A DNA stretch of 64,000 nucleotides from assembly GCF_000003195.3 (NCBI RefSeq), contig NC_012878.2, positions 37,448,751 through 37,512,750 on the forward strand, written 5' to 3'. Below are positions 32,252-43,876 of the stretch, one piece after another. How positions within the stretch are numbered: the first letter of the stretch is position 1; each line of letters opens with the position of its first letter. The translations under genes were made by a program, and so were the position numbers. The DNA is from Sorghum bicolor (Eukaryota > Streptophyta > Magnoliopsida > Poales > Poaceae). The notes beneath the pieces are model-generated. The model was not told where the DNA came from, did not search any database, and saw nothing but the letters and a program-made list of their open reading frames with translations.

Positions 32252-33888
32252 TGTTGACGGTCCTTAAGTATCAAATTTAATTATCAAATAAATAAAGAAA
32301 AGGATCCAAATGAAATCAAGATCTAGACGTAGGGTTTTATCTGACAGAATTCCACGAGTTTTGGTGTTTGTCTATTTCTGCAGAGGAAATATGGAAGAAA
32401 GGCCCACATGTCAGGATTACGTAAAGATATTAACGTGCTGCGCAATTATCTTACATCTAGAAGACTGCAGAAGCCACGAGACCGAAGCGGAGGCGAAACG
32501 GGGCCAGAGACAGGGCGCCCGCCCTGTCCTACTGGGCGCCCGCCCTGCCCCTGTGTCCAATCAGGACTCTGCTTTGCGGGAGATCTCCACCGACCTAAAG
32601 GATGAATCTAAACCATACAATCTATGTCGGTTTGATCCAAGGGCCCATATTCAATTGGAGGGACTATAAAACCAGACCCCCTGGCCCCTGGAGGAGAGAG
32701 CCTCTCAACCCTAATTCATTGTTCCATCAAGGGAGAAGAAGCCTCTGATCAAGATTAGAGCCACCACATCAATGAGATATCTAGATTAGCATAGCTACAT
32801 AGGATTAGAACTAGAAGGAGTCAATCTTCGATTGGTTTCCGGATCTGTCAGGAGGATTCTTGGTAATTCTCTAATTGTGCTTCTAATTGCTTTCTAATTA
32901 TCTTTGTTCTCAATATTATGAATATGACTTTGTTCTTCTTCAATATATTGCTTATGACTTTTCTCTACTTGCTTATATTCAAGATTATATTGTTCTTAGT
33001 TTATCATAGTTATGTACTTGGCTTAGTTAGATACGATCTATATACATGCTTAGGATCGTATAGCGTTTATCCATCGGATCCATGATAGATATTGTGTAGG
33101 CGTGGTGCTTATACCGTATTTATCTGCGATTGTACCCAATATGCCAGATCGTGGGGTAGTTCGTGATAGTGACAGCTTCATTGATTCTTATATAGTCCCC
33201 CTCTCGTGTATTGGGCTGGCAGAGCAACATTATTACAGGGGAGTGATTGCTATGTTTCTCATATTCCTTGCTAATATCACTATGCATGGGCGTAGTCTTG
33301 TCTTGCAATGATTGCTAAGTATGCTTGCACTAATTATGATAATGCTAGACTATATAGTTAAGAATAACTTAGGGAATATTCTTGTAGTTCGTTCTAATAC
33401 CATGCTAATGACTTTCTAGAGTATCTAATTGAGGTGCTTATCATATTTATTATGTGGCTAGATCAGATTAGTTATCCTTGTCACTATTATTATTTCATAT
33501 ATCTTTTATGTGACACTTATCCCTGTATGAAGAGTTAGATATAATGTTCTCAATTATACATGCAATGATAGATGCTCAATCTCATATTCTATTATGTAAT
33601 CATTAGTGATGATTTCTAATCCCTTCCCAGTGGTAAAAATATAAATAACGATACCTGGAATACTTCCCGGTTAAAATGCTACATCGGTATTAATCTGTGC
33701 GCTTGCAGATCCCATTCATTATTTATTTAGAAGAGCAATTGCATATTTCAATACCGCGTCTCTCATATCATGCTGGGGATGACAACTTGGCTTAAGTGGT
33801 GTGAGGGATAGGTTTGGCATTTTTGGCACTGTTACTAGATTTAGAGAACTTAGTCTACTTTTGGTAATGATGTTAAGAATACCCAACA
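32252..33888 (+). repeat. 5' LTR of B (1637 bp)
   Basis: U3 (to about 32700) matches the A-type LTR: TGTTGACGGTCC start, GC motifs 32513-32524 and 32534-32545, CCAAT box, TATA CTATAAAA 32664-32671, then CCCCCTGGCCCCTGGAG. R/U5 is unlike A: it lacks the hexamer array and is AT-rich. Ends AATACCCAACA. Small deletions relative to the 3' LTR near 32380 and 33083. Confidence 0.9.
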
Positions 33889-33896
33889 AGCATTTT

Positions 33897-33913
33897 TGGC
33901 GCCGTTGCCGGGG
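33897..33913 (+). promoter_or_regulatory. tRNA-Asp-type primer binding site (B)
   Basis: TGGCGCCGTTGCCGGGG, eight bases after the LTR end; identical to A1. Confidence 0.85.
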
Positions 33914-34048
33914 AAGGTTGATTACTAATCAGGAATGGAATAAAATATTTTGAGTTATCATTCGCATCACTAATATGATTGAGCTTATCTATTCTCTCAT
34001 ACAGTTTTACCCTGATATTTTTCTATTTTATCTTATGCAGGGGAATGT

Positions 34049-36691
34049 ATGAATAGAAGACATCTTCCAGGAAATTTTGTTGACAATCCTGAAGCATTAT
34101 TCAAGAAGACGAGAGCCAAGCTAAAGAAATCATCAACACTTCAGCAAGAAGCTTCATCCAATCAAGAAGATCACCGGAACTTGTCTTCAGAGTTCGAGGC
34201 CATGGCGAACAAATCAATCCGCGAGTTCTCAGCTCCCACTACGGACAACATCCGCACTGGACCTGCTGCAGAGATCGATGGCAACTTTGAGCTCAAGCCT
34301 GGACTTATCAACATGGTGCAATCCAACCAGTTCTGTGGGAAGGCACACGAAGATGCTAGTGCTCATTTACAACACTTCCTGGAGATTTGCAACACATTCA
34401 CCATACAAGGAGTTTCCAAAGATGCTATACTACTTCGCCTCTTCCCATTCTCACTGTTAGGAAGAGCGAAGCAGTGGTTCTACGCTACAAAGTAGAAGAA
34501 TACTACCTAGGCACTCTGCTCAACAAACTTCCTGGCAAAGTTCTTTCCCATGGGCAAGACTAATGCTCTCCGTGGGAAGATTACAAGTTTTCAGCAACAA
34601 AATGATGAATCTGTTCCAGAAGCATGGGAGCGCTTTCAAGACTACATCCTAGAATGTCCCCATCATGGAATGGAGAGTTGGCTATTGATGCAGACATTCT
34701 ATCATGGGCTCAGCAACAGTGCCCGAGAGACCATGGATGCTGCAGCTGGAGGAGCATTCTTATCACTTACTATACCACAAGCCACAGCTCTTGTGGAGAA
34801 GATGGCGTCCAATCAAAGCTGGAATGAAGAGAGGACCCAGACACGCAAGAGAGGTGGAGGTATACATCAGCTGAAGGAGGTAGACATGCTGTCTGCAAAG
34901 CTAGACCTGCTCATGAAGAAGCTCGACGATAGGGTTGGAGACAAGAAAGAAGTTATGCACATCTACGACTCTCACATGACTTGTGAGGAGTGTGGAGACA
35001 CTGGACACTCAGGCAACCACTGCCCTGAGATACTTGAGGATGTGAACTACATCAACAACAACAACAACTACTACAACCGTCCTCAACAAAATCAAGGTTG
35101 GAATCAACAGAGGCCTAACTACTCAGGTAATTATCAAGGTAACAATTCTTACAACAACAATAATAATTTTCCACCTTTGAGAGAGTTAGTGTCTAATCAA
35201 GGAAAGCTAATGGATAACCTATCTAAGAAATTGGCATCTAATGATAAAATGCTAGAAAATATAAATAGTAGAATGGATAATTTTTCTACTGCCATCAAGA
35301 ATCAAATTAGCTTTAATAAAATGATTGAATCCCAGTTAAATCAAATAGCTGCTGTTGTTCCTACTACTAACCCCGGTATACCATCACAACCGGAAGGATT
35401 AGAATCTGCAAATCTTGTAGACATGTTTGATGCAGGTAATTGGAGTAACCCCGTCACTGAATTTTCTACTGACCGTCTGTCGGTCAAGAGAGGCGATCCA
35501 GGACGCCCCGTCATCCCGATCTCCATCGGCATGGTGGACTTCCCAGAAGCACTCTGTGACTTTGGCTCTAGCGTCAACATTATACCCAGGGTACTCTATG
35601 AGAAATTCTTTACATATCCTTTATTAGAGACAACCATGTGTTTGTAGTTTGCAGATCAGACGATAACTTTCCCAAAAGGAATAGTGAGGAACCTTTGTAT
35701 CCAAGTTGGTACCTTGTACGCCCCAGCAGACTTCGTAGTGGTAGAGACCGGAAATGATGAGAGAGCACCTATCATCCTAGGGAGGCCATTTCTGAACACC
35801 ACGGGAGCTATCATCTACGCCAGTGCTGCCAAGATCAGTTTCTACGTCAAAGGGAAGAAGGAGACATTTTTCTTCAAAAACAAGACTACACAAATTCAAG
35901 ATCAATCCAGACGTGAATCAAGGAAGAGGACCAACAGGAGAAACAGGAACAAGCAAGTGTGGACCGAGTCAGCTAAGATGGTCACTGTAGCCCATGGAGG
36001 CCAAGATCACCAACTTAAGTCACCGTTTTTGACCAAGAAGGACGACCCAGGAATGCCAAGCATCTACTGCTCCATAAATGGATATAACTTCTACAAGACG
36101 ATTTGCGACACCGGATCAGGCGTCAACATAATGGCCGCAGTCACTTATCGGCTCTTGTTCGGGACCATGCCACTAAGACCAACATACATTCAGCTCCAGA
36201 TGGCAGATCAGACATTCCGAGAAGTTAAAGGAATAGTAACTGATGTCCCAGTCAAAATAGACGATCACTTTGTCTACACAGACTTTCAAGTTGTTGACAT
36301 GGGAGAAGATGAGTACGATCCACCCATCATCCTTGGAAGACCGTTCCTTAGCACCGTTAAAGCAATCATCTACATTGGAACCGGAGAAGTCCATATGCAC
36401 TTCCCCTCAGAGAAGGTACGCCGTTATTTTAATGACCCTGACTATATCGTTGAAGAATCTAAGCAGGTCAGAAAGAGACGCAACCGCAACCAGAGGAGGC
36501 AGATCATCAAGGACGGATGGGCAGACTATGAAGGAGAAGTTGTAAGGTCAGAAGACGTTGAATTTAAACAGAATTATCTAGAGGAGATTGAAGCACCGAG
36601 TCAGGTATGGAAAATGAAGATAACTATACAAGAAGAGGAGGCGCTGCCGGAAGTACCGACTACGCCACCCAACGAACCTCAGGACGATTAA
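34049..36691 (+). pseudogene. gag-pro: gag with two tandem aspartic proteases (element B), three stops
   Basis: An 881-codon frame. The ATG at 34049 follows a TTATGCAG acceptor-like site and a 3-codon upstream ORF. Gag: FELKPGLINMVQ, a WF-type core, and zinc knuckle CEECGDTGHSGNHC (near 34985). An Asn-rich stretch follows. Protease 1: CDFGSSVN (Asp 35558) with IILGRPFLNT (about 35771). Basic linker KRTNRRNRNK. Protease 2: CDTGSGVN (Asp 36106) with IILGRPFLST (about 36325). The two domains align along their length, including ADQT and KGIV, so they arose by duplication. Stops TAG 34493, TAG 34508, TAG 35645; natural stop TAA 36689. Protease 2 has the canonical D-T-G, protease 1 D-F-G. No pol follows. 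Confidence 0.88.
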
Positions 36692-38853
36692 GAAATTGGA
36701 GAGTCCCGTTCGGAGGACTTAAAAACACCGAACGCTTTGCCAAGAGGTAAACTTGGTAGTTACCCTTTCCCTTTCAGTTATTTCAAATAGTTTACTTAGT
36801 TAATCATATTCACACTATCTTAAAAAGAAAATAAAAATGTTAAAAACTATAAGCCCCATGTGAGTAGACGAGTGGCATAAAACCCATAAGTACATTCACT
36901 GTGGTGGCATAAAAATAAAATAAATATTTTTCTGCTTTATAAAACAAAAATATAAAAACAGGGAGTAACATTTATTAAGGAGTCTCAACATAATAAATGC
37001 TAGATATTTATGCTAACACTTAATCAGTTCCACAAGCTTTGTTGTCTGTTTGAGCTCCACATAAATTTAAGAATCAAGAAGACTGGCAGACGGAGGACAT
37101 TCTAATCACTGTCAGAATGCTGCTGACTTTCAAATACACCTCTACCACCTGCCAGCTACACCAAGAGAAATTACGTCAAAATTCAGCTTGGGGGAGAGCA
37201 CCCCCATTTATCACGATAAGTATTTCTATCTATCTTTATACTTATATTATTTTAGAATATTAAAATACACATAAACTATGGGAAAACCAAATAAAGATTT
37301 TATGCTTATATATATATCTTTTGCTTAGTGTGTTTAATAAATAAATAAAGTGGTTATGCTAATCTGTATCTAAATAAAACTTAAGCATGGATATGATAAA
37401 TAGTTGCTCTGCCTAATTTGCAAATTTTAAGTTCTCTCTCAAGTTTAGATATAACTGTTATAATTTAAAGCTTGCTCTAGACCTAAACTTGTGGGATGAA
37501 AACTTGATCTGAAGTCGAAGTTGTTAATGGATATGATATGGGAAGGTTGAGCTGCTGTTTATCTGTTCCTAGAGATGCTAGAATTCTGGAGAATTTTATC
37601 TTTGAAATTCTTTAAAATGTTGCATGATGAGTTCCTGTATGATGAGAGTTTAAATTCCTACCACAGCCATATATACATGCTTGCTAGACTTTGAGCCACA
37701 CATTTAATATTTACTGCTTATGAGCATTTAGTGTGGTCAAGCTGTGTAGACCCTTAGGAGCTTGTCATGTGGTTAAATCAAGATTTTACTTGCATGTTCA
37801 CTCATATATGCTACTTCTACTCCGGAAGTACCATCCACATATATCCATTCATTTCCATCTCCAGAACCACCTAAAAATATTCTACTCCTAATCCGGGAGA
37901 GAATAGCCAAAAATATTTCTGTTTTCCCTTTGTGAAATAAATGCTCAAGTTATCTTGTTACTACCACTTGCTATATTATCTCAAGAGATGAGTGCTCTAA
38001 TAAAATATATATATATACGAGGAAATAAAAAGGAGCAAGTGCTCGGAACCTCGAAAGAAAAAAAATGTGAGACGAGAGGTAAAAATGGACAAGTGTCCGA
38101 CAGTAGAATTAGGGGTACAAGATACCCACCTGAGAGAAAAGAAAAAGATGAGCATCTCATTCTCCTCATAAAGTTTCAAAAAGCAAGGAAGGTATGTATC
38201 CCCTCAAAAGAGCAAAAGTAGAATTAGACTTCCACCACCATTGTTTTCACCATTGTTATCACCATCATCACCATACACCATTCATTCGCCACACATGCAC
38301 ATCTTGATTTGGCTTATAGACTTGTTACTTTTGATCCATGGTTTGACTATGCAATAAATGTCTTATAAGTATGTATACTTTATCTCCCACCTATGAGCTC
38401 CAGATATTAAAGCCTTATTAGAGTAGGATGAGAGAGAAGGCAATGTCATTATGCTTTATACCATAAATACTACATATCTTGAGAGAAGGCATATACCATC
38501 ACTGCCTTGGTAAGGATCCAAAAATACCACAAAAGAGAGACCTGAGAGAATCATACAAGGAATTTCTGAGTTTTATTTGAAAATCTGCAAAAAACCCTAG
38601 AGCTATAGCTGATCAAGAATAAGAGACATGGCACTTGGTAGACTGTTCTATCTTTTAACCACTCAAGACAGAAGTGACAGTTACAAGTCCCATGGTGAAG
38701 GTAAAGTAAGTAAGTTTTAAGTCTTGACAGTTTACTCTAACTCAGAGATGAGATCTTATTTAAAAGCATGTGAACCACCAAATTTTTTAAAGATATTGCA
38801 ACTACTTATGATCCATAGTTGAGTCTATCCTTGCTCAGGGACGAGCAAGAGGT
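36692..38853 (+). other. 3' UTR of B
   Basis: Non-coding and collinear with the A1 and A2 tails. It contains a PPT-like AGCTTGGGGGAG (37185-37196), AT-rich runs, the hairpin module (38024-38098) and then the true PPT. No gene seen. Confidence 0.7.
38024..38098 (+). other. paired hairpin module in 3' UTR (B)
   Basis: Hairpin 1 inner stem GAGC-AAGT-GCTC (38033-38044) inside an outer CGAGG/CCTCG stem; hairpin 2 GGAC-AAGT-GTCC (about 38087-38098). Relative to A1, hairpin 1 has a G-C pair changed to A-T, with both arms altered. Confidence 0.7.
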
Positions 38854-38868
38854 AAGCTTGGGGGAGTT

Positions 38869-40523
38869 TGTTGACGGTCCTTAAGTATCAAATTTAATTA
38901 TCAAATAAATAAAGAAAAGGATCCAAATGAAATCAAGATCTAGACTTAGGGTTTTATCTGACAGAATTCCACGAGTTTTGGTGTTTGTCTATTTCTTCAG
39001 GGGGTTATCAGGAAATATGGAAGAAAGGCCCACATGTCAGGATTACGTAAAGATATTAACGTGCTGCGCAATTATCTTACATCTAGAAGACTCCAGAAGC
39101 CACGAGACCGAAGCGGAGGCGAAACGGGGCCAGAGACAGGGCGCCCGCCCTGTCCTACTGGGCGCCCGCCCTGCCCCTGTGTCCAATCAGGACTCTGCTT
39201 TGCGGGAGATCTCCACCGACCTAAAGGATGAATCTAAACCATACAATCTATGTCGGTTTGATCCATGGGCCCATATTCACTTGGAGGGACTATAAAACCA
39301 GACCCCCTGGCCCCTGGAGGAGAGAGCCTCTCAACCCTAATTCATTGTTCCATCAAGGGAGAAGAAGCCTCTGATCAAGATTAGAGCCACCACATCAATT
39401 AGATATCTAGATTAGCATAGCTACATAGGATTAGAACTAGAAGGAGTCAATCTTCGATTGGTTTCCGGATCTGTCAGGAGGATTCTTGGTAATTCTCTAA
39501 TTGTGCTTCTAATTGCTTTCTAATTATCTTTGTTGTTCAATATTATGAATATGACTTTGTTCTACTTCAATATATTGCTTATGACTTTTCTCTACTTGCT
39601 TATATTCAAGATTATATTGTTCTTAGTTTATCATAGTTATGTACTTGGCTTAGTTAGATACGATCTATATACATGCTTAGGATCGTATAGCGTTTATCCA
39701 TCGGATCCATGGGTAAATGATAGATATTGTGTAGGCGTGGTGCTTATACCGTATTTATCTGCGATTGTACCCAATATGCCAGATCGTGGGGTAGTTCGTG
39801 ATAGTGACAGCTTCATTGATTCTTATATAGTCCCCCTCTCGTGTATTGGGCTGGCAGAGCAACATTATTACAGGGGAGTGATTGCTATGTTTCTCATATT
39901 CCTTGCTAATATCACTATGCATGGGCGTAGTCTTGTCTTGCAATGATTGCTAAGTATGCTTGCACTAATTATGATAATGCTAGACTATATAGTTAAGAAT
40001 AACTTAGGGAATATTCTTGTAGTTCGTTCTAATACCATGCTAATGACTTTCTAGAGTATCTAATTGAGGTGCTTATCATATTTATTATGTGGCTAGATCA
40101 GATTAGTTATCCTTGTCACTATTATTATTTCATATATCTTTTATGTGACACTTATCCCTGTATGAAGAGTTAGATATAATATTCTCAATTATACATGCAA
40201 TGATAGATGCTCAATCTCATATTCTATTCTGTAATCATTAGTGATGATTTCTAATCCCTTCCCAGTGGTAAAAATATAAATAACGATACCTGGAATACTT
40301 CCCGGTTAAAATACTACATCGGTATTAATCTGTGCGCTTGCAGATCCCATTCATTATTTATTTAGAAGAGCAATTGCATATTTCAATACCGCGTCTCTCA
40401 TATCATGCTGGGGATGACAACTTGGCTTAAGTGGTGTGAGGGATAGGTTTGGCATTTTTGGCACCGTTACTAGATTTAGAGAACTTAGTCTACTTTTGGT
40501 AATGATGTTAAGAATACCCAACA
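38869..40523 (+). repeat. 3' LTR of B (1655 bp)
   Basis: Nearly identical to the 5' LTR apart from scattered changes and small indels. GC motifs 39139-39150 and 39160-39171; TATA 39290-39297. The open frame at 39530-39946 lies in R/U5, occurs in both LTRs and has no domain. Confidence 0.9.
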
Positions 40524-40790
40524 GCATGCATAAGATATATTCATATGTGAGGGTGCACTACTATGCTTTCTTGCATGTAAGTTTGCTGGTACTTGCTGTT
40601 ATTTGTGCGCGCAAAATATGGATGGTGCCTAGTTGAGCGTTGCGACTTGCTATCTTTTTGTACAGCAAAAGAGGAGCAGGGAAAAGACAATAGGTGGGGC
40701 CCGCATGTCGTGGTGCGCGTGCGAGCGAGTGCGCTCGGCGAGGGGGCCGGGCGCGAGTGCGCTGCGGCGCTGATGGTGGTGGGGTCGGCG
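40524..40790 (-). repeat. long LTR, copy 1, right part (U3)
   Basis: Continuation of 30545-32251 after the TSD of B. It becomes GC-rich toward 40780 and its outer boundary is not clear; no TG start with matching TSD could be found. Confidence 0.45.
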
Positions 40791-41160
40791 CCGTTGCCGG
40801 GTATCGGGCAAAGCGAGTGTTGGCATTTCTTAACGTCATCACTAAAAACAGGGTTTAATCCGTCCTCAGCAACGATGTCAGAAATGTCGTGATAACACTT
40901 ACTAATGCAATCACCAAGATTAGAGTATAAATCTATCCTAAGCAACGGTGCCAGAAATGCTTGTTAGCGTTTCTTAGCGTCGCTACCTAGAATAGGGTTC
41001 TGCTATACTCATGATAATGACATTGGCAGTGTTATATTGGCAGATCCGTAGCGTCACCACCTTGAATAGGAAGCTAGATCTACCTTCCCGATAATGGCGC
41101 CTTATTACCGTTAGGGTAGGGTTCGAGTTCTTAATCATGCTAGTGGCACTAGGATTGCCA
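40790..41160 (-). repeat. degenerate tandem repeats carrying PBS-like sequence
   Basis: Units of roughly 70 bp with recurring GCAACGGTGCCAGAAATG and CTTAGCGTC.ctACC..GAATAGG phrases (near 40871, 40943, 41010, 41080). On the minus strand each unit reads like an LTR end followed by a tRNA-Asp-type PBS. A GGCGCCGTTGCCGGG also lies on the plus strand near 40789-40803. No ORF is supported. Confidence 0.5.
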
Positions 41161-42745
41161 TGTTGGTATTCCTTAACAAGTCACTAGCTCGGCGCATGTC
41201 TAGCAACAGTGTTAAGTATATACCGGGGTGATAGTTCCTTAGGTTTGGAGTTTAAGTACCGCAAGCAGACGGGAATTACCGTGTAGCATATCAACCCGGG
41301 GATTTACCGAGTGTCGTATTTATAGGTTCGCTCTAAGGAAGGCTTAATATGTTAAGGATTCTAAGATAAGCATAGATCAAAGTAATTATGATAGCAATAA
41401 TGGAATCAAAAGTCATAGCAGGTGATAAACATTTATATGTAGAATAGTGATCCATCACAATCTAGGCATGGCATATGGGCTAAGGAATAAAAAACGACTA
41501 AAAGAATGAATTGAATCAAAGAATAAACAAACAACCTATTGGAGCAGGTGTGGTCCTAGATACAGATCATGTCATAGAACTAGTTAATCATGCAATTATA
41601 CTACTTAGATCTAGTCCTGTGTTTAGATAGTTTGGGAGGTTACGCGAGTACTGGTTTGCCAGCAACCTCCACAACTATTTAGACTCCTACACACTAGCCG
41701 AACGTGGGGGAATGCCAACGACGGACAGGGCTGTCACCACCTGACGCCATCCCCTCAACCGTGGACTAGGACAATGCATTTACCCGGCCTTTACACCCAA
41801 GCACCATGCTTACATGCAAAGAACCTACTCGGACTCCCCCGGGTGCCTGACCCTATGGATCAACAGGTAAGAAGCCCGAGCCTACTCAAAAGAGCATGAT
41901 AAACCCCCATCTTCACACAAAGCTATTTCTAGGCAATTAATTAACATGAAGCAATTAGACTAAAGTCCTAAGTGAGAATAATACAACATACACCTAGCAC
42001 TAGTTCATATAATACACTACTAGCCCTAGGGTAGCATTATACTATAAGAACTATATACTAAAATGTATGTCATATCATTTTCACACCCAAGTTTCTCTCT
42101 AAGGAGCTAAGCCCTCCTTGATAGCTCACCCAACTCTCTCTCTAAAAGCTAAAAGGAAAAACTAAGAAGAGGTAGTGCCCAAGTGCCTTGAAGGTGGAGT
42201 GTTGATAGTGAATGTGATGAGATGAATGGAGCCTCCCTCTCCCCCTCCTTAAATAGGTGGGGAAGGTCGGCTCCCCAGGGTGTAAACTGCAATTTGCACG
42301 CGGGGACTACGGGAGGATAGGCTCAGCACCGCCTCTGCGAAAGGCGGTGCCGTGATGGGCTGGGCTAGGGTCAGCCGACCCTAGGGGGCGGCCACCTCCT
42401 GGTTGGCCCCGCTGGCCCCGGCCCGAAGCCCGTTGCCTTCCTCTCGGGCCCTTGAGTCTAGATCTACCTGCAAATTGATGCACTTCTATATTGGGCTTTT
42501 GGGTACTTGTTTATTTGCGCATTTTTTGACGTGTCGGATTGCGCCTTTTTATTTGCTTTCCACCTGTATGCCTGTATATGATCTGCAAAACACAACTTGC
42601 ACTACATGTGGAACTTGGTAAGCATTTAATAAGTATATGTGGAACTTGCACTACATGTGGAACTTGGTAAGCATTTAATACATGCTTTTCTTCCTTTGCA
42701 TGGACTATGTTGGCGGGGTAAATATGTCATTAAGAACCGCCAACA
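41161..42745 (-). repeat. LTR of element C (about 1585 bp)
   Basis: On the minus strand it starts TGTTGGCGGTTCTTAA at 42745 and ends AATACCAACA at 41161. It is preceded by a PPT-like run (42746-42765). TATA CCTATTTAAGG at 42257-42247. A 49-bp tandem duplication lies at 42594-42680. Start and end resemble the A/B LTRs but the body is different. Boundaries rest on one copy. Confidence 0.6.
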
Positions 42746-43876
42746 AACTCCCCAAAGCTTACCCCTTGCTCGTCCTCGAGCAAGAAGCTAAGATCTTGGT
42801 TGTTGATCAGGAGTTGCTACAATATTTTCACTTCTATCCAGTACATACCTTCAAACATGAATACTCCTTTGAATTTTGAACAGATATGCCATGGGGCTTA
42901 TTGCTCATACCTTGAGTCGTTAAGCATTTGCAGGATGGATTTGATGAGATCGAGCACTATATCCCTAGTTCTTTACTTCACTTTTGTTCCGGAGTTTTTT
43001 TTTGATTTTCAAAACTTAGCACATTTATTTGTCAAATTAAACAATGGATCCAAAGAGAAAGTTAATCATACCATTGAATTTTTGAAAACTTTTTCTTTTC
43101 CATCATTCTCTTTTTTTCTATTAGAGGCACATGGCTATGTGGCTAATTCTACTGTTGGGCACTTGCCCATTTTTTTATTTTTATTTTTTTGAGGTTCCGG
43201 ACACATGTCCCTTTTTATTTCCTCGTGATCTTTCTTTTTGAGGTTTTGGACACATGTCCCTTTTTATTTCCTCGGATGCTTTTTTTTGTTTTTCATAGCC
43301 ATATGTCTTCTAACAAACTTTTGAGATGATAACATAATGAAATATTTTTGTTTTCAATGGTATGACAACCTCTCAAAGGGTCAACAAAGCTTAATCTAAC
43401 TCAATGTGATTATTTTATTTTTGTAAAAACTCCAGAACTCTAGCGTTGTTTAGAACAGGATACTAGCAGCTCAGATCATCACAAATATATCCATTAATTA
43501 CTTTAGACTTTAGATAGAGCATTTTGCAACCCACACATTTAATCATTTTATTAATTTGGAGAATTCAAGGTTGAAACTAGATACTGGAAGGAAATTACGA
43601 TAGAGCAACTATTCATCATTTCAACAAGGAAGAAGCATATATCTTACATCACATATAAGAGTGGAATTATATTTTTGTCTTTTTAGCATTTTTTCATTTT
43701 TTTATATGCAATAATTAAAACATGAATTTAACTAATGGAAATTTCATATAGTAAACATGCTAATTTAAAATTAAGGATGCATGAAAATAAATATGCAATG
43801 CAGATAACCTAGGGATTGGGGGTCCTCCCCCAAGCTAGCTTCTGGCCTACTGATCGGGGTTATACCCCATGTACCG
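42746..43876 (-). other. 3' UTR of element C
   Basis: Non-coding. True PPT-like run at 42746-42760, hairpin module 43157-43259, T-rich stretches, and a second PPT-like CTCCCCCAAGCT (43825-43836 on plus). Same architecture as the Athila 3' UTRs. Confidence 0.6.
43157..43259 (-). other. hairpin module with three hairpins (element C)
   Basis: On the minus strand: GGAC-ATGT-GTCC (43259-43248), GGAC-ATGT-GTCC (43210-43199), each after GAGGAAATAAAAAG and before an AACCTC segment, then GGGC-AAGT-GCCC (43168-43157) before AACAGTAGAATTAG. Hairpin 1 has been duplicated with its flanks. Confidence 0.65.

Larger units (their letters stand above)
32252..40523 (+). mobile_element. Non-autonomous LTR retrotransposon B (complete, 8272 bp)
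   Basis: LTRs 32252-33888 and 38869-40523, PBS 33897-33913, PPT 38854-38866, perfect TSD GCATG (32247-32251 and 40524-40528). The one reading frame codes gag and two protease domains; no RT, RNase H or integrase is present in about 5 kb of interior. Shared U3, PBS and 3' UTR tie it to the A and Athila elements. It could supply particles and protease but would need pol from elsewhere. Confidence 0.92.

Noticed and set aside
39530..39946. 138-codon ORF as a gene (copy at 33102-33311)
   Set aside because: It lies in R/U5 of both B LTRs and is shortened in the 5' copy by a small deletion; no domain seen.
40787..40803. Plus-strand PBS GGCGCCGTTGCCGGG as start of another element
   Set aside because: No LTR end precedes it and no leader follows; it is more likely part of the repeat block.
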